From contig NC_135176.1 in NCBI RefSeq assembly GCF_041146795.1, positions 27,413,786-27,477,785 on the forward strand: a stretch of DNA of 64,000 nt, in the 5' to 3' direction. Of this stretch, positions 11,801 through 48,293 are shown piece after piece. The position numbers were made by a program, and so were the translations under genes. This stretch comes from Maylandia zebra. Lineage: Eukaryota; Chordata; Actinopteri; Cichliformes; Cichlidae. Position 1 is the stretch's first letter, and each line of letters opens with the position of its first letter. A model generated the notes under the pieces. It saw nothing but the letters and a program-made list of their open reading frames with translations, was not told the DNA's origin and did not search any database.

Positions 11801-14800
11801 TCTAATAGTATTAAAGGAATTACGATATCAGTTTATCAGCTGTTTTTTTTTTTTTTTTGTTTTTTTTTACATACATGTAGAGGGTTTAAACATTCTCCAA
11901 ATCCCCAAAAAATCAGATCCATCCCCAGTTAAGGCAGTGAGTCTGGGCTACCTTAACTCTATGCAAGTAAAACCACGCTTCTCAGCATGTATTTACACAC
12001 AAGGTGTTTATATTCATGCTAAAGACAGAACTACAGTTCAGAATTGTGAATGTTTTTATCCCAGATTCAGGTTTCAGAACTTTACAACTCTCACGCACAA
12101 AAAAATGGAGTGCATCTAGTCTCTTACACTGCAAGGAGGTGTTAATAATAGGACGTTGTTGTTTCAGCACCCTACGCTGAAGAAGACGCGTCTCAGTGGA
12201 CTATCTTCTTCCCCACTTAAATGTCCTCAGTGTCTGGTCTGCTTCTGGGATGACCTCTGAGATTGAGATTAATAAACTGGGCTTGAGTCTAACAGCTGGT
12301 TTAAAGTCTCCACTTTCACTGCAGTTATAATCAATAAGTTCCACTCTACTTAAAGTTACTGTCCCACTGTTTCTGCTCCTTTCATTTATTTTAACTCAGC
12401 CCCATCTCTTGGTTTTCTGTGAAGCTAGCGGAGCAGAATGAGCCCTCACCTCTTCTCTGCCGCCCTCTGCTGTCAGGCCCATCCATTGCTTGTCCACTCT
12501 GAAGGCTGTGCAGTTGAGATTAAATATCTCAAGTCTTCAGCCAGCGTGACCTCACCCTCCGCGAAATGTAGCGGAAAAAACTGACAGGTACATTTGTTTT
12601 CTTGTGTTTGGAGGAGGGGACGGAACAGAAAGAATTTGCTGTGGGAAAGTGTGTGCTTTTTTTTGTTTGTTTGGGGTTTTTGTGTGATACCCTAAAGTTG
12701 AGCCTGTCTTCATAGCTTGCATAAATGCCATCTTGTTGAGTTTTTCCTAAGAGGACTTTTAGAAGATTGTTCTGAAGCTTTTTTTTTTGGCCTGGATTTG
12801 GCCTCTCTGCTAACAGGATGTTGAAGTTTAGTGGCTTCACTAATAAAATTCAGTCTTAGTTTTGAAAGCGTGGGAAAGATGTTTTAAAATGTTAAAAAAT
12901 TAAAATATATAAACATTCCAGTATCCTTATATAAAACTGACCCCAATTTCAAAACCTCAAATCCTTTAACCGTTTTTCATCCCCTATTGGCTCATTTATT
13001 TTTGTTTTTTCATAGCCAGGTGACAACAAGCCACATTACTTTCATTGCTTGAGAGCATCACTGCCACATGAAATCATGAGTAGTTTAAATGCATATCTTT
13101 CTACATCTATCACTAAGTACGCTCTGATTATAGAAGACCATGAATTCATCCTCTTTGCTCAGGGTTTGATGAACTTGTTAGGAAACCGTGTGTGTAATGT
13201 CGAGGTTTACTGTAAGATGACGAAGCTATGAGACTGATTCTGAAGAGGATCACAGTGTGCTGTTTATTTCTATGTGATATTTTTCAAAGCATCAGTTTTC
13301 CTTTCAGATTTTTCTCATATTTATGCCTCCTGACATGGCTTGTGATAGTTCAGCTTCTAAGGGTTGGTAAACCAAAGACTGATTGCAGTAACTATAGTCA
13401 GATTCTTTTCAGTCTTGTCTTAATGGCTTAAAGTTACCCACATGTCACCCCAACTAAAAACCTAACTAACCTCCCATTTTGTCGTCCTCTCTATAAGCTC
13501 ACCAACACTGGGATGTACTGGAGGAAAGCCTCTGCGTTCACACAAAGTGGACAGAAGTTTGGGATCAGTTTGTTAATTAAGGGAAAAGCTAATTTTTAGC
13601 TCCATAGTTTTATTCATGGGCTCCACCATAGTAGCTTTGCATGATTCACGGTTCAAAATCATCCTTGTTCTGTAACATTCAAGGGTAAATTTAAAATAAA
13701 AAAAATGTCTGAACGACATTTAACATGAGCACCATTGTTATGACAGAAAATCAGGAAAAGCACAATTGACCCCCATTAGTCATAAATTATTAATTATGTT
13801 TAATAGATGCCTCCCACCAGGTGCAATCTGCTTGAAATCAAAGTGGTTATCCTCGAGTTAAGGGTATTGCATGCCTAACCTCTGGGCAAAATTCAGTGCA
13901 ATCACCAGGCATTGCTTTAATAATTCTACTTCAGTGTAACTGCAAGGTTTTTATCATTTTAATCTCCTTGATAATTACATAAGCAAGACGTTTCTGTTCA
14001 TCAAACTAGACACTGATGTACTTGTCCTCTTGCTTTCCCACAACTTTTTCACTGTTTCTGTTCTGTTCAAGGCAGCTGTTTTCAGCTTTTCTGTTTTATA
14101 CAAACTGTGAATCAATTGACTCTTGAGGTGTTTCAGAAGAAAGCTATTTCTCTTTGGCTGTTTTGCGACTGCAGCCTAAAGATTCTCAACAAAGGTACTT
14201 TGTTTCAAAGACAAAAGCATTTTGAAGTGACCCTAGACCTTTTGGGAGCAATGTGCTTTATCTTTTTAGCACAGTGGCTGAAAAGTCATTGCTAATGTTA
14301 TGTTTGGACGCATTAATACGAAAATCATATTAACTTCTTATATGTAAGGTTGTATTTTAACCTTGGAACACCTGTTCTATGGTTAAACTGGGAATATGGT
14401 CATTTAATCCACCTTTGAACAACACTGGATCCATTGGACCAGGCTAATGCTAGCATAGGCTAACACTCGTCTAAGCTAGTGGTAGCATAGGCTAATACCA
14501 GTATAGTGCGTTCTATTGTCTTGGAAGTCTGAGCTGGGAGTGATGTCATTTCCAGTAGTAAAGTCATAACAGCAAGAAGAAAAAAAAGGATTTGTGTTGC
14601 TCCTTGGTAAGGTAGAATCATGCTTCAATAGCAATACAGGGAAATGTACCACTGCTGTACTTGCATGCATACAGTTTGAGCAGTGCTCTGCATATGATTT
14701 ATTTAGTGGCAGTGCACATTAAAAGTTTCATAGTTTTATCACTTTTTACATTCCCCTGGATAAAGTCAGCCCTGTTGGGGCTGCTCAGACTTTTCAAGTT

Positions 14801-16999
14801 GATAATGTGATGTCAGGGTGCTGTGGCCAGCTGAAAATTCTGACTTCTAATTTTAAAGTACAATGGAATGCACTATAAGCTGGTGGCAGCAGATGGTAAG
14901 CATGATTTCAAGTTAATATACACAAACACTGCTATAAAATAATGCTAGCATAAGCCGTTGTATGCTAGGGGTAGCATAGCTTAACACTAGCATAGGCTAA
15001 TGCTTTTTTAAAGTAATGCTAGCATAAACCACTATAAGCTAGTAATAGCATAGGCAAATACTGGCTTAGGCTAATGTTCTTATGCTAGCATAAGCCAGTG
15101 TTGATAAAAGCTAACAAAGTCCTACATAATGCTGAGTAATAGCTGCCTTTTTCTTTTTTTTTTTTTAAATGTTGTTGTTAGAGACAGAATACTCCATGTT
15201 AATCATTTAACATACACAACAGTGCTATAATATTGAGTGGCTGTAGACTGTGAGTGATTGAAGCTTCAAGTTAGCCCTTAAATGTCTTTTCGCAAACTGT
15301 TAAGTTTCCATGCTAATAATTTAGCTTTGGCTACTAATTTGTTATTTAAAGAGAGAATTTAGCGGCCAATTTCTATGTTACTGTCATGTTTATGTTATTT
15401 AAAGGTCAAAGTTGTGGATTCTTGAAATACAAATGAGGACAGTGGGGTCTCTTCAGGTCTTGTGACAGAGGATGTGGTAGTTTGCTGCTTTCTTTAGTCT
15501 CACATATCCATATATCAGGTTTAAACCTTCTGTTTCTGACTGGAGCTGGAGGAGGTTTAAAATAAACTGTTGGTTTAAAAGCTACGATGGGTTTTTAAAT
15601 TCTAACCAAATATTCTCGTCAATTTAGATGAAGATTATGTGTGCTGGATTTGGGAGTAAATTTAACATTAGAAAACAATATTTTGCTGTTTCTTCTGATG
15701 AGATGTCAATAAAATATATTTAACCATAAAGATACTGAACGGGTTAGAATATTGAGCACTGCAAAAAGGAAAACTGTGTTGCTGGTACTGATTTTGATCT
15801 GTGGACAGTGAACCAAACCTGGTCTCCAGTGCCTTGTGAAAAATCTATTTGTGACACCCATAAAAACTCAGTTAAAAAAAGAGCTAAGATGGCAGGCAGT
15901 GTTTACAGGTTGTGGCTGTATTTGTCATGTTTGTTGTTGTCATCCTCAAAGAGAAATTATATTTCAGTTTTTTTTTGGTCTTCACAGCAATCATTAAGAC
16001 ATATCTAATAGAAGCAAGATTTCAGAAGGTATAAAGTTGGCCTGTGATGCTCGTCTGTATTTCTATTCTTATGTTTTTCTCAAGTTACTTTGCATGATTC
16101 AGGGTTCAAAATAATTAGTATATGCTGTATACTTGGCTCTTGAGCAGTGATACTTCCTGCCCCTTAAAATGAACTTTTCCCCTCCCACAAGTGGGTGGGG
16201 CTTCTTTACTAGGGATGTCCACCAATGAGATCATACACAGCCAGGTGTGGAAAAAAAACATTTTAAAACCAAATGTTTAAAGCAAAACTGATCCTGTTAT
16301 ACATAATTATTCAAACTTTGATCATGTTAAGAGCAAAGAAAATAGATGACAGAAAATATGGAAGAGCATACTTTAAACAATCGGAAACAAACCACCACAC
16401 GTATATAGACATGTCTTCAGTACACTTTATTTGATCCTGCTGAAATTATGGCATTTATGTAATAAATATTCTAATATTTTGCATTTTATAGTATTTCATT
16501 AGTACTTGAACCATTCAAATGTCTCTCATAGGCTTAAGTTTGTTTGCAGTGTTTTCATCGATTTAGCGAGATGTGTCTGTTTTAGAAGTTTGGATTGAAA
16601 TCTTTCTGTCCATATCACTGGCCCTTCCTGATTGACTTAAATGCAGCACTTTCACAACCTTTAACACTTCCTGCCCTGCATTATTTTTGATAACATTGTA
16701 ATTTTTCATACATGTATATCAGGATTGATGTATCTGTCCTTTCTTTTTTGTAGTGTGACCGTTCGTTTTTTTGTTTTTTGGGGGGGGGGGGGGTTGAGGA
16801 CATTTCCTATCTGAAAATGAGACTGGAGTGTTTTATGAGATAATATGAGGAGTCATGTATTGTTGCAGCTTGTGAATTCAGAGCACCCCTTTAAAATTCA
16901 ATAAATTTGATTTGGTAGACTGTTTTGAACAAGTCTCTGCTTTATTTTTTTATTTATTGGACATTACTTCTGCCCATTCTTGGTTATGTTGTTGTAGTG
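8816..16999. other. 3'UTR of the tlcd3a-like gene merging into intergenic DNA
   Basis: No exon-like coding sequence was recognised. Where the transcript ends is unclear: AATAAA hexamers occur at 12841, near 15710 and at 16900-16905. The last, followed by a T/GT-rich stretch, looks the most like a real cleavage site, which would give a very long 3'UTR. T- and A-runs occur near 9596, 10482 and 11846, and a G-run near 16780. Fragments of a dispersed repeat (a TTTGCATGATTC motif) lie at 13629-13665 and 16088-16117. Confidence 0.4.
14440..15112. repeat. Scattered degenerate repeats built on GCTAGCATAGGCTAA
   Basis: At least four diverged copies of a block of about 60-65 bp, at 14440-14505, 14940-15000, 15003-15073 and 15073-15112. 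Each has GCTAGCATA(A/G)GC near its start and variants of GCTAG(T/G)GGTAGCATAGGCTAA later on. The first copy is separated from the others by about 430 bp of other sequence, so this is an interrupted, old tandem array. Confidence 0.65.
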
Positions 17000-18480
17000 T
17001 AAAATTATGGCCACCCAGAGGTGCTGCTGGCTCAAGCTGAGCTGCTGGAGTTGCACTGTAGAGGCTACATTAAGGCATTAAAGCTGGACTTCTTTAAAAT
17101 AAAGCATATTTTATATGCTTCTTTACATGTGGGGGCTATGGAGATTAAGTTACATTTAAAGTCATTTACCACTGTTAAGAAATCAAAGATATTTTAACAG
17201 AATACCATAAGAAATTGCCCTTTTTTATATAAGTAATTTTAAATGATTTTGGGACATTTTCTAAAATGAGTTTAATTTGAAGTTTACTGTGACATAAAAT
17301 CTGCATCTATGGAACTGTGGGTAAAATATGATTTATTTATTTTTATTTTAGTTGTTGAGTTTGAACTTAAATTAGGCTTAAAAAAAATTACGTATTTTTT
17401 TTTGGTTAGAAATTGATCGCACTTACTGTTTCTGTCACAGATTTTGATTCAGGAGTCTTTTAGTTCTTTTTCGTATACTGTTTCTGATATCTGAAGGGAT
17501 GGCAAACAAAAAGATGAAGTTTGAGGTAGTATGAGGTTGTATTTGTACAGGCTGGATCAGCCCATAAATTCCACCGATGAAGACAAATAAAAACAAAAAC
17601 AGTCAATTACATACAATATAATAAAAAAAAAAAAAACACAGTTCAAAGTGCAGTAATGTGCATATTTATTTCTCTTCTTTCTAAAAACAACTGATATTAC
17701 ACCACCAGAAAATGTCATTTACACTAATGAAGCTATCAGTGGAAGGACAGTGTGACAGTTATATTTGATATTTTTTGCCAACATAGCATAAAAACTGCAG
17801 AACGCTCAAATGTCAGAAAGACAGGTTTAGTCTGAGCAAGTTGTTTACACAGAAAAAGTCACAAAATTCAAAAAGCTATTTTAGCGTAGGCAAAAAAACC
17901 CTGATGAGTTTCTAGCTGTAAGCTCATGCTGTTTAAGGGATATTGCTCATTGTGACTAAACATTTTAAAAAAATGTTGCATTTATCTCATATCAGCTACA
18001 TTATACAATATATAAGCATAAATTATAAAATTACTTGTGACTTATCCTTTCATTTTTCATTTACTGTAAAGTAACTATGATTTCATAAAGCTTAAAAATG
18101 TACCAATGAGGACCGTGATCACCCCCACCAGCACCGCCAACCCCCCCAGAGACAAAACACTTGAACAATTCTGGCCCCTCCTCCTGTTTCATGTTTTCCC
18201 GTCCCCTTTATGTCCCAAAATAAACACACAAACCTGTTGCTCCCAATGTGAAGAGGCACATTTTAGCTCATACACCACGCTGGGCAGCAGGGCCAGCGGG
18301 GAGGGTAAAACGTCCAGGAAAATTCAGTAGTAGATGCCCTGCCACGGAGGAGGGTGGCAGAAAATCATTTGCCACTTCAACTGAATTCCTTTGAAAGGTT
18401 AATTTGATCATCTCCTACGCGCACTGAGAAAACGATCTGCCCGTGCAGCACATAATCTCTTTTTCCAAGATGTCATTGTG
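17000..18480. other. Intergenic DNA between the tlcd3a-like and smtnl2-like genes
   Basis: AT-rich DNA with no recognised exon. There are A-runs near 17621. The open frame near 18106-18330 has no family resemblance and no splice context. Confidence 0.4.
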
Positions 18481-18498
18481 CACGAGTTTTCCATGACT

Positions 18499-18506
18499 TA
18501 TAAATA
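18499..18506 (+). promoter_or_regulatory. Candidate TATA box of the smoothelin-like gene
   Basis: TATAAATA lies 346 bases upstream of the chosen start codon at 18853. If used, transcription would begin near 18530 and give a 5'UTR of about 320 nt. This rests on the motif and its position only; no CArG box (the usual muscle SRF site) was noticed just upstream. Confidence 0.35.
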
Positions 18507-18852
18507 ACAACTCTCTGCTCTTGCTTTGGCCAGATGAGAGGGAAGAGTAAGAGAACACGCATGTTGAGAGAAATCCTCCATGGAGCTTGATGGGACTTCA
18601 GTGAGTTGCGGTCAAAGGAGTCTGTCTGCGACCTCCTTTTGAAACGTCCTGTGACTTTACTGGAAAAACTTTAATGGAAAACGTCGGATGTCCTTGAAAC
18701 ACTTTTAGAAGGAGTGAGAAGAGAGTGCAGACTTATTTGATTGGTTTAATTTGAGGGGATAGGGTAGAAGTTGAAGGTTTGCTTTAGAGATTTTTGCTGA
18801 GGCCCCGTTTCTGGATTGAAACTAAGGGGCGTTGAGGGTTGCTGAAGAAACC

Positions 18853-33334
<14,482 letters not shown>

Positions 33335-33601
33335 CTCTTGAATCAGAGCACGTCCCGAAGCCTACATGGCGCTGACCACGGTGTGCTGTGAACACTTTGA
33401 GCCTAAAGTGAAGCAAGCTAACAGGAAATCTCAGTTGTCTGTGGCCAATCACAAATATGTTCATCAGTTTTATACTGTGTGTGTGTACCTGTACTCACCT
33501 GCTTCCCACAGTTTCTTCAGCATTTATAGTGGATTTCTTAAAATATAGTTTCCTGTGGCTGTTTCACATCAAATAAGGACACAAACATCACATGTAATAA
33601 A
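33335..33601 (+). terminator. 3'UTR and poly(A) signal of smtnl2
   Basis: AATAAA lies at 33596-33601, 262 bases after the stop codon, followed by a TTGTCTGC / GTCGTTTTC GT-rich stretch. The short open frame in the UTR (33366-33548) has no family resemblance. Confidence 0.7.
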
Positions 33602-34780
33602 AGGAAGCGTTGTCTGCAAATGAGCAATGTCGTTTTCTTATTATTATTCTTACTTTAGACCCGGAAGTAGGATTCGTCGCGTCATCACTGAACAACCGGA
33701 TAGGCTGCACACTGGCTAATGTGCATGTGGGGTGTAACTTACTGTAAATATACTGTAAATATTGCGATTATCAAGAATCCCCCCCCCCCCCCCCCCTTTT
33801 TGGCACACTAACATGTTTCAGATCATCAAAGAAATTTTATTGATAGACAAAGATAACTTGAATTAATCCAAAAAAAAGCTATGGAAACCTACCTGTCCCT
33901 ATGTGAAAAAGTAATTTCCCCTAAACCTAATAACTGGTTGTGCCACCCTTCACTAAGAACTGCTTTTGTAACCTCCTGGATGAGTCATTGATTATGTTGG
34001 CTACTCCTTGGAAGATTCACCACTGTTCCAAGTTTTCTCCATTTGTATATAATGGCTCTCAATTTGTTTCGCTGGAGTCTCAAAGCCTTGGAAATGGATT
34101 TGTAACCCTTTCTAAATTGGTGATGTCCCTAACTTTGCCAGACAGGTTCTGTTTAAGTCAAGTCTTGATTCAATAGATGTGGCAGTAATCAGGCCTGGGT
34201 GTAGGTGGTAAAACTGACGGAGGTTAATTCATTATTTAATTTGTGATTTAAAATACGGGAAGAAATTAAGCATCAGACTAACTAACCTGAGAAAAAGGCT
34301 AATGAGATTTAAGATCTTTATTAATATTTTGTTTTCCTTCTTATAGAGGCATACTTATTTGGTGCAAGTCCATTCAAGGACGGTATTAATATATAAACAA
34401 AAGTTTATATTAAGTTTATTTTGATCTCTTAAAGAATGCTAAAAACAAACAAACAAACCAACAACTAACAAACCCAAAAGATGTATTTTACGATTTTCAC
34501 AATGTTAACGCTTTTTAATTTCTGTGGTGCCTTTGTTGTTTCAACATAAACTTACGGTCGGTGAGCGATGCTTGGCTTCCAGTCATGTCAAGGATTTAAA
34601 ATTTGTACATTTGTGAGCTAAGACAAAGACGACATAATCAGTAAAAAAAACACATGCAAACTAATATAAACAGAAGGCATCCGCATTAAATGTAGCCGTA
34701 ATTTAAACGGAGATGAAAGCTCGTTTGGTAGATTTCCAATCGTTTAATGGGCGTGAACGCACCGCTTCCCATTGACCGGG
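33602..34780. other. Intergenic DNA between smtnl2 and crk
   Basis: Contains a C-run (33780-33797), a Tc1 remnant (33800-34245) and AT-rich DNA. No exon recognised. Confidence 0.5.
33800..34245 (-). mobile_element. Internally deleted Tc1/mariner-like remnant
   Basis: The left part (CATGTTTCAGATCATCAAA, ATGTGAAAAAGTAATTTCCC and CCTAATAACTGGTTGTGCCA) and the right part (GATTCACCACTGTTCCAAG, GTGGCAGTAATCAGGCCTGG) match, from memory, the two ends of a widespread fish Tc1-like element. The transposase middle is missing; the two halves meet near 33955. Confidence 0.75.
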
Positions 34781-34789
34781 CATCCCTTC

Positions 34790-43619
<8,830 letters not shown>

Positions 43620-45806
43620 GAAGCGCAGGCTCCCGTCACCTCCAGCACATCCCCTCGCTTTCAGTTTCGTCATGCTGGAATAGAAGAAGATTTCTGCAAG
43701 CACACACTATATGAAACTCTGAGCTAAACTGGTCAGTGTTTCCTGCCCACCCCAACATGTGATGTGTTGGCTGATCTTGTCTAATGTCTTTTTGATGAAC
43801 CCCAGTCATATTAAGAGTTCACCCTGTGGTCGGACTGATATCGGTTTGCCTGCATTGTGAAACATCACTGCAGACACACTGAAGTACATGGCAGCATGTA
43901 TTGGTTCACCCAGGATGACACTGGAAGGTCCGTTAACGGTTTGACGAGAAAGGCCTTTATTTAACCCTTTTGAGGCAACCAAGAAACAAACAAGTCAAGA
44001 ACTTGCTAAACTTTTTTGTATAATCATAGTTTAAAAGATATAAGAACAATAGGATTTTGCTTTAGCGTGCTTACACACCTAAAGTTTTCACTCAGGTTGG
44101 GGGAAACATGGGGTTTTTATCTTAACCAAAATCTGCAGTCGTACTCAGGTGCAGGTTTTCCAATTTAAAGTAACTAATATTTAATTTTAATACAAATCCA
44201 AAAGTTAAACCACTGTTTAAATACATGTGATCAGATAAACTGTCACAGTAATGTCCTGATCAATCTTTGTATCCAATCTCTATAATTATGCAAGAATGGA
44301 GTAGCCAAAGTAGTTGGTATGAGTGAGTTTGTTGTGCTTATGCAACAGTTTTTCCTTAAAACGTAAACTTTTTAATCGTTTTTAATCTTATTTTCACCCG
44401 TTGGGCACAGTTTATATAATATCAGGCCCAGCCAATAACCTTAACACATTTCTTTATTAGACTAGCTAATGATGACGTCTGCCTGTAACCACAGCTGTTA
44501 CTGTCCAGTCTTTTTAACACAGAGCCCCCAAAGTCCACTAATGTGAGGTTTGTCTTTTTGAGCAAGGACGTATCTTCACTCTGGTGGACTTCAGCTCTGT
44601 GTACTTGTAGTAAATTTGTGTAAACTGGAAATGTCAGAGCCAAAATACAGGTATCAAAGCCCCCCACCCCCCCCCCCCCCACTCAGAGGGCGTTGATGCT
44701 ACACAAGTGTACTGATTCTGAGCATGTTGATCAAACACAGCTAAACCTGTTAATACCTCCTATTTAACAGAGGTATTGAATAGAAAACGTATTAAAGACG
44801 GCACAGGTGACCGATATCAGTCAAACCCCGGTTTACATGCTTCCATCCCAGTATTGAAATCATCACATCACACAGCAGAGTCATCCTCCTCCTCCTCCCC
44901 GTTGTATCCGTGCATCTCCAGCCACTACCTTTCACTGACACCTGCAGGAGGGAAATGGAGATAAAACGGGAGATAAAACACTGCGGCTCTCACAGATGTG
45001 TGTGTCTGTGAGAGATTTTTTTGTTTGCTTGTGCTAGACTGTGAACCTCAGAGTGAAACCAACAAAGACTTTACCTGATGACTGTCCTGTGGAGACAGCG
45101 TCACCACTTTACCACACCCTACACTACAAACCAAGTCCTCTTTTTTTGTTGTTGATGTACAAAAAGTGGAAAATAATATTATAGAATTAACTCTATATAC
45201 ATGCACACCTTACATGCTAAATACTGTAAACGTTTCCCCTCTTTATGCTGATTTTCTCTTACTTTGTATGGCCAGAGAGTGTACACCTTTTTTATTTTTC
45301 TCTTTTAAGACGCAGAAATGCGAAAGAACAAAACGAGCACCCTGTCACAGAGGAAGGAACAATCCCGTGAGGCTGCTTTATTAAAGGATGCAAGGAGAAA
45401 GGTTGAGGGATTTTATTTTTGTCATCCTGGTGGGCTGATACGACAGTCATTCAGAGACGCTTTTAAGATAAAATCCACCACCTAAAAAAAGTATTACTGC
45501 TAAAACGGACATGTTTTTTCATGTTGTTTCTCGTGCCATAAGGGTGCCATGGATGGCATTTGCTGTAACTTTGTTTGTCATCTTGAGCACACAAAGCTTT
45601 TATAAACATTCACAGTCCTGCTGGCACCGTGGCATTATAAATAGAAAGCTGAAACTCATCTGTTACTAAGGACATGTTTGTTCTCAGAAACGAGGAGAGG
45701 AATCAGCAACTTGGGATTATTATTTTTTTTTTTTGTAAATTTTGTCGTTAGTACAGACTTGACAATGGTTGTGAAATGTGGTGAGTGGCATTGAAACTGA
45801 TAAAAC

Positions 45807-45840
<34 letters not shown>

Positions 45841-48293
45841 TGTGTGAGGGAGGGGGGAAGAGTCTTAAATTGGGGGTGTGATTGGTTGCACCCTGTATTT
45901 TTACCAGGTCAGAAACTCATTTATCATCTTTGTCAGGATGCATTCAAAGATTGAGTTGCTGGCAGTGCTTACTGAAACAGGAACCCCTGCTGCACATAGA
46001 TTTTTTTGTTTTGTTTTGTTTTTCTTGGTCACGAGGGAGGGTCCGCATCCTCCGCGGACCTGCCTTATATTTGTTCTTGGAAAAGATGAGAAGTTAAATT
46101 GGGAAGTGACTGGCTTGAAGTTGAAGTCTCGAGGACACACCCAGAATTGCATGTTATTTTTCTGGTTCTCCAAAATTAAGAAGTTCAGACCTGCCCTGGA
46201 GCTAAAGCGATAAATGATGCCTACGTGTCCCTCCTATGGTTATTAGGGGACGGAGGATGAGAAGATGTTCACCTCACACCTCGCAGTACAGATCTGGGGT
46301 TCTCAAACTCTGTGGGAGGGGAAAAAATAACACCCCACAGTTTGAATTTGTCAGTAATGTGGAAGAGTGGTCCAAAAAAGAATTTTTATCTCAATGGAGA
46401 TGGTCCAGTGCAACTAACAGATTCCCTAAAATACACACAGAACTATTTTTCATCTTGTTGCCCACACCTGTGCAGTTTGAGAACCACTTATGTCGACCCC
46501 AGTGTTAGCGACACCTGCCTTCTCTCAGATATTATGGAACTAAACTCGCCACGTCGCTCTCAGAGCATCCAAAAACAGACACGTGCAGATGTTCCAGTGT
46601 CAGGGTAGTGTGCTCGATGTGGAAACGGTAACTGTTACACTTTCACCTGTGAATAAACCTCTTCCTACATAAATGCATTCCCCCAGGAGGTAACTGCCCC
46701 CTACCGTCCAAATGTGTGCAGTAAGGGGGGGGCAAAAGAAATGCTTAAAAAAATAAAGAAACGCTGACCTTAAATTTGGGGAAATGAGGGGACAGATCAG
46801 TTGAGTAATTGGAGGTAAACATTTGTCTGCTTTTTTTTTTCCCCCGCTTTTCCCTTTCACTCTTTTTTTGTGTGTAACTGTATGACAGCAGTATCTGTAA
46901 GCTAGTTACTTGCATACCTATCTTAAAGGTTGTAACTTGTCAGATTTTTAATATTTTTTTTTCGTTAGTTTAGTAGCTAGTAGCCAGAAAGGGTTTGTTT
47001 ATGTCACTTTAGTTTTGAAAGTATTTAGTTAGTTTGGTTTTTATTGGTTTCACGGGTAGTTTTAGTCATTAGTCTTTAACTGGCTGTCTTAATCTTTAAT
47101 TTATTATTATACAGGGGTGTGGTTAATGTTGAGAAATATGACCAAATAGAGCAAAAATGAAATCTTCTCTATGTTAGTTATTGTTTGCTTTATTTTTTCT
47201 TATTGTATTTCACACACACTTTTTTTTTTTTTTTTTTTCTTTTTTTTTTTAAATAAGAAACCAAAAAAGAAAAAAAACTTTCACCACCTCCTTCTGCACA
47301 GGCTTGTGTGGTTGGGCAGAAAGGAAAAAGTAGTGCCCTACATGAAGCTTCTCACAACAATTTGTTGGGGATTTATTTGTTTTATTTTATTTTCTCTGTG
47401 TGTGTGGTTAACAAATGATTATGATTCTTGGAAGGAGATGTCGCTATGTGCTTTTCATATGAATTTCTGTGCGCTTGGAGCTTCACAGGGCGAGTCCAGT
47501 TTAGTTTCTATTCAAGAGAAGGCAGACGTCTCCAAAACATGATGCAAGAAGGTGAATCAGAACTTTAAAAATACCGGTAATAAATCTATAATAATGATGC
47601 CATCACAGGCACGTTTAGTGATAAAACCTACGGGGGTCCTTAAAGTGCTTTAAATGATCGCAGCTGTGTGTTGGTGGGGAGGTTGGACACAATTTTCAAA
47701 CACATTTAAGAGCGCAGAAGCTGTGTTGAGTTTACGTTGTGTGTAATTTTCCTTCATATTTCTTTTGTTGAGATTCAGATTTATGGAAAATATTTTTGTA
47801 CACCATTAATGTCATGTTTTATAACCGTATACAGTATGTACAGCCCCGTTTGTGCTGCATTAATAAATCCATGCAATATTTCCACGTCCCAAAGGAGACA
47901 TTTTTGAGTGCTTTGTGTGGAACGTGACACAAATGAAACCTGCTGCTGCTGTCTTGGTGATTGTGGGGTGAAATGGAAAGCTTCTTTTAAAAACAAATAT
48001 AAAATCTGGTGTGAAATGGTGATTTTTATTTTTCAAACGGTCGTTTGTGATTCCTTTTCTGGTTTACTGCTGATTTTTGGGATGTTCACCTCACTGTTAC
48101 TCAGTTCTGCCACATTAGTTAAAGACCGATCACCTACAAACATGCACCTTATCTAGTGGTGATTTCAGAACAAGCAAAAATTGTATTTCTTTTCAGGAGA
48201 TTGTACAATGAGTCAAAATCTTTTATTTTGAAGTCAAAATTAGCTTTTTATCTTCTGTAGTGTGTAATCTATCAATGTATCCTAGTCAATAAA
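43620..48293 (+). other. Long 3'UTR of crk
   Basis: No further coding sequence recognised. AATAAA at 47862-47867 and at 48288-48293 (the latter followed by a GTGTGTG-type stretch) are the best poly(A) signals, giving a 3'UTR of about 4.2-4.7 kb; crk genes usually have long 3'UTRs. It includes a C-run near 44670, a TG microsatellite at 45809-45838, and T-runs near 45721 and 47221. Confidence 0.45.
45809..45838. repeat. (TG)n microsatellite
   Basis: About 15 uninterrupted TG units in the crk 3'UTR/downstream region. Confidence 0.95.

Noticed and set aside
17522..17544. let-7-like string TGAGGTAGTATGAGGTTGTAT
   Set aside because: It has a 3-base insertion inside the mature sequence and no complementary arm within the flanking bases, so no precursor hairpin can form. 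Chance resemblance.
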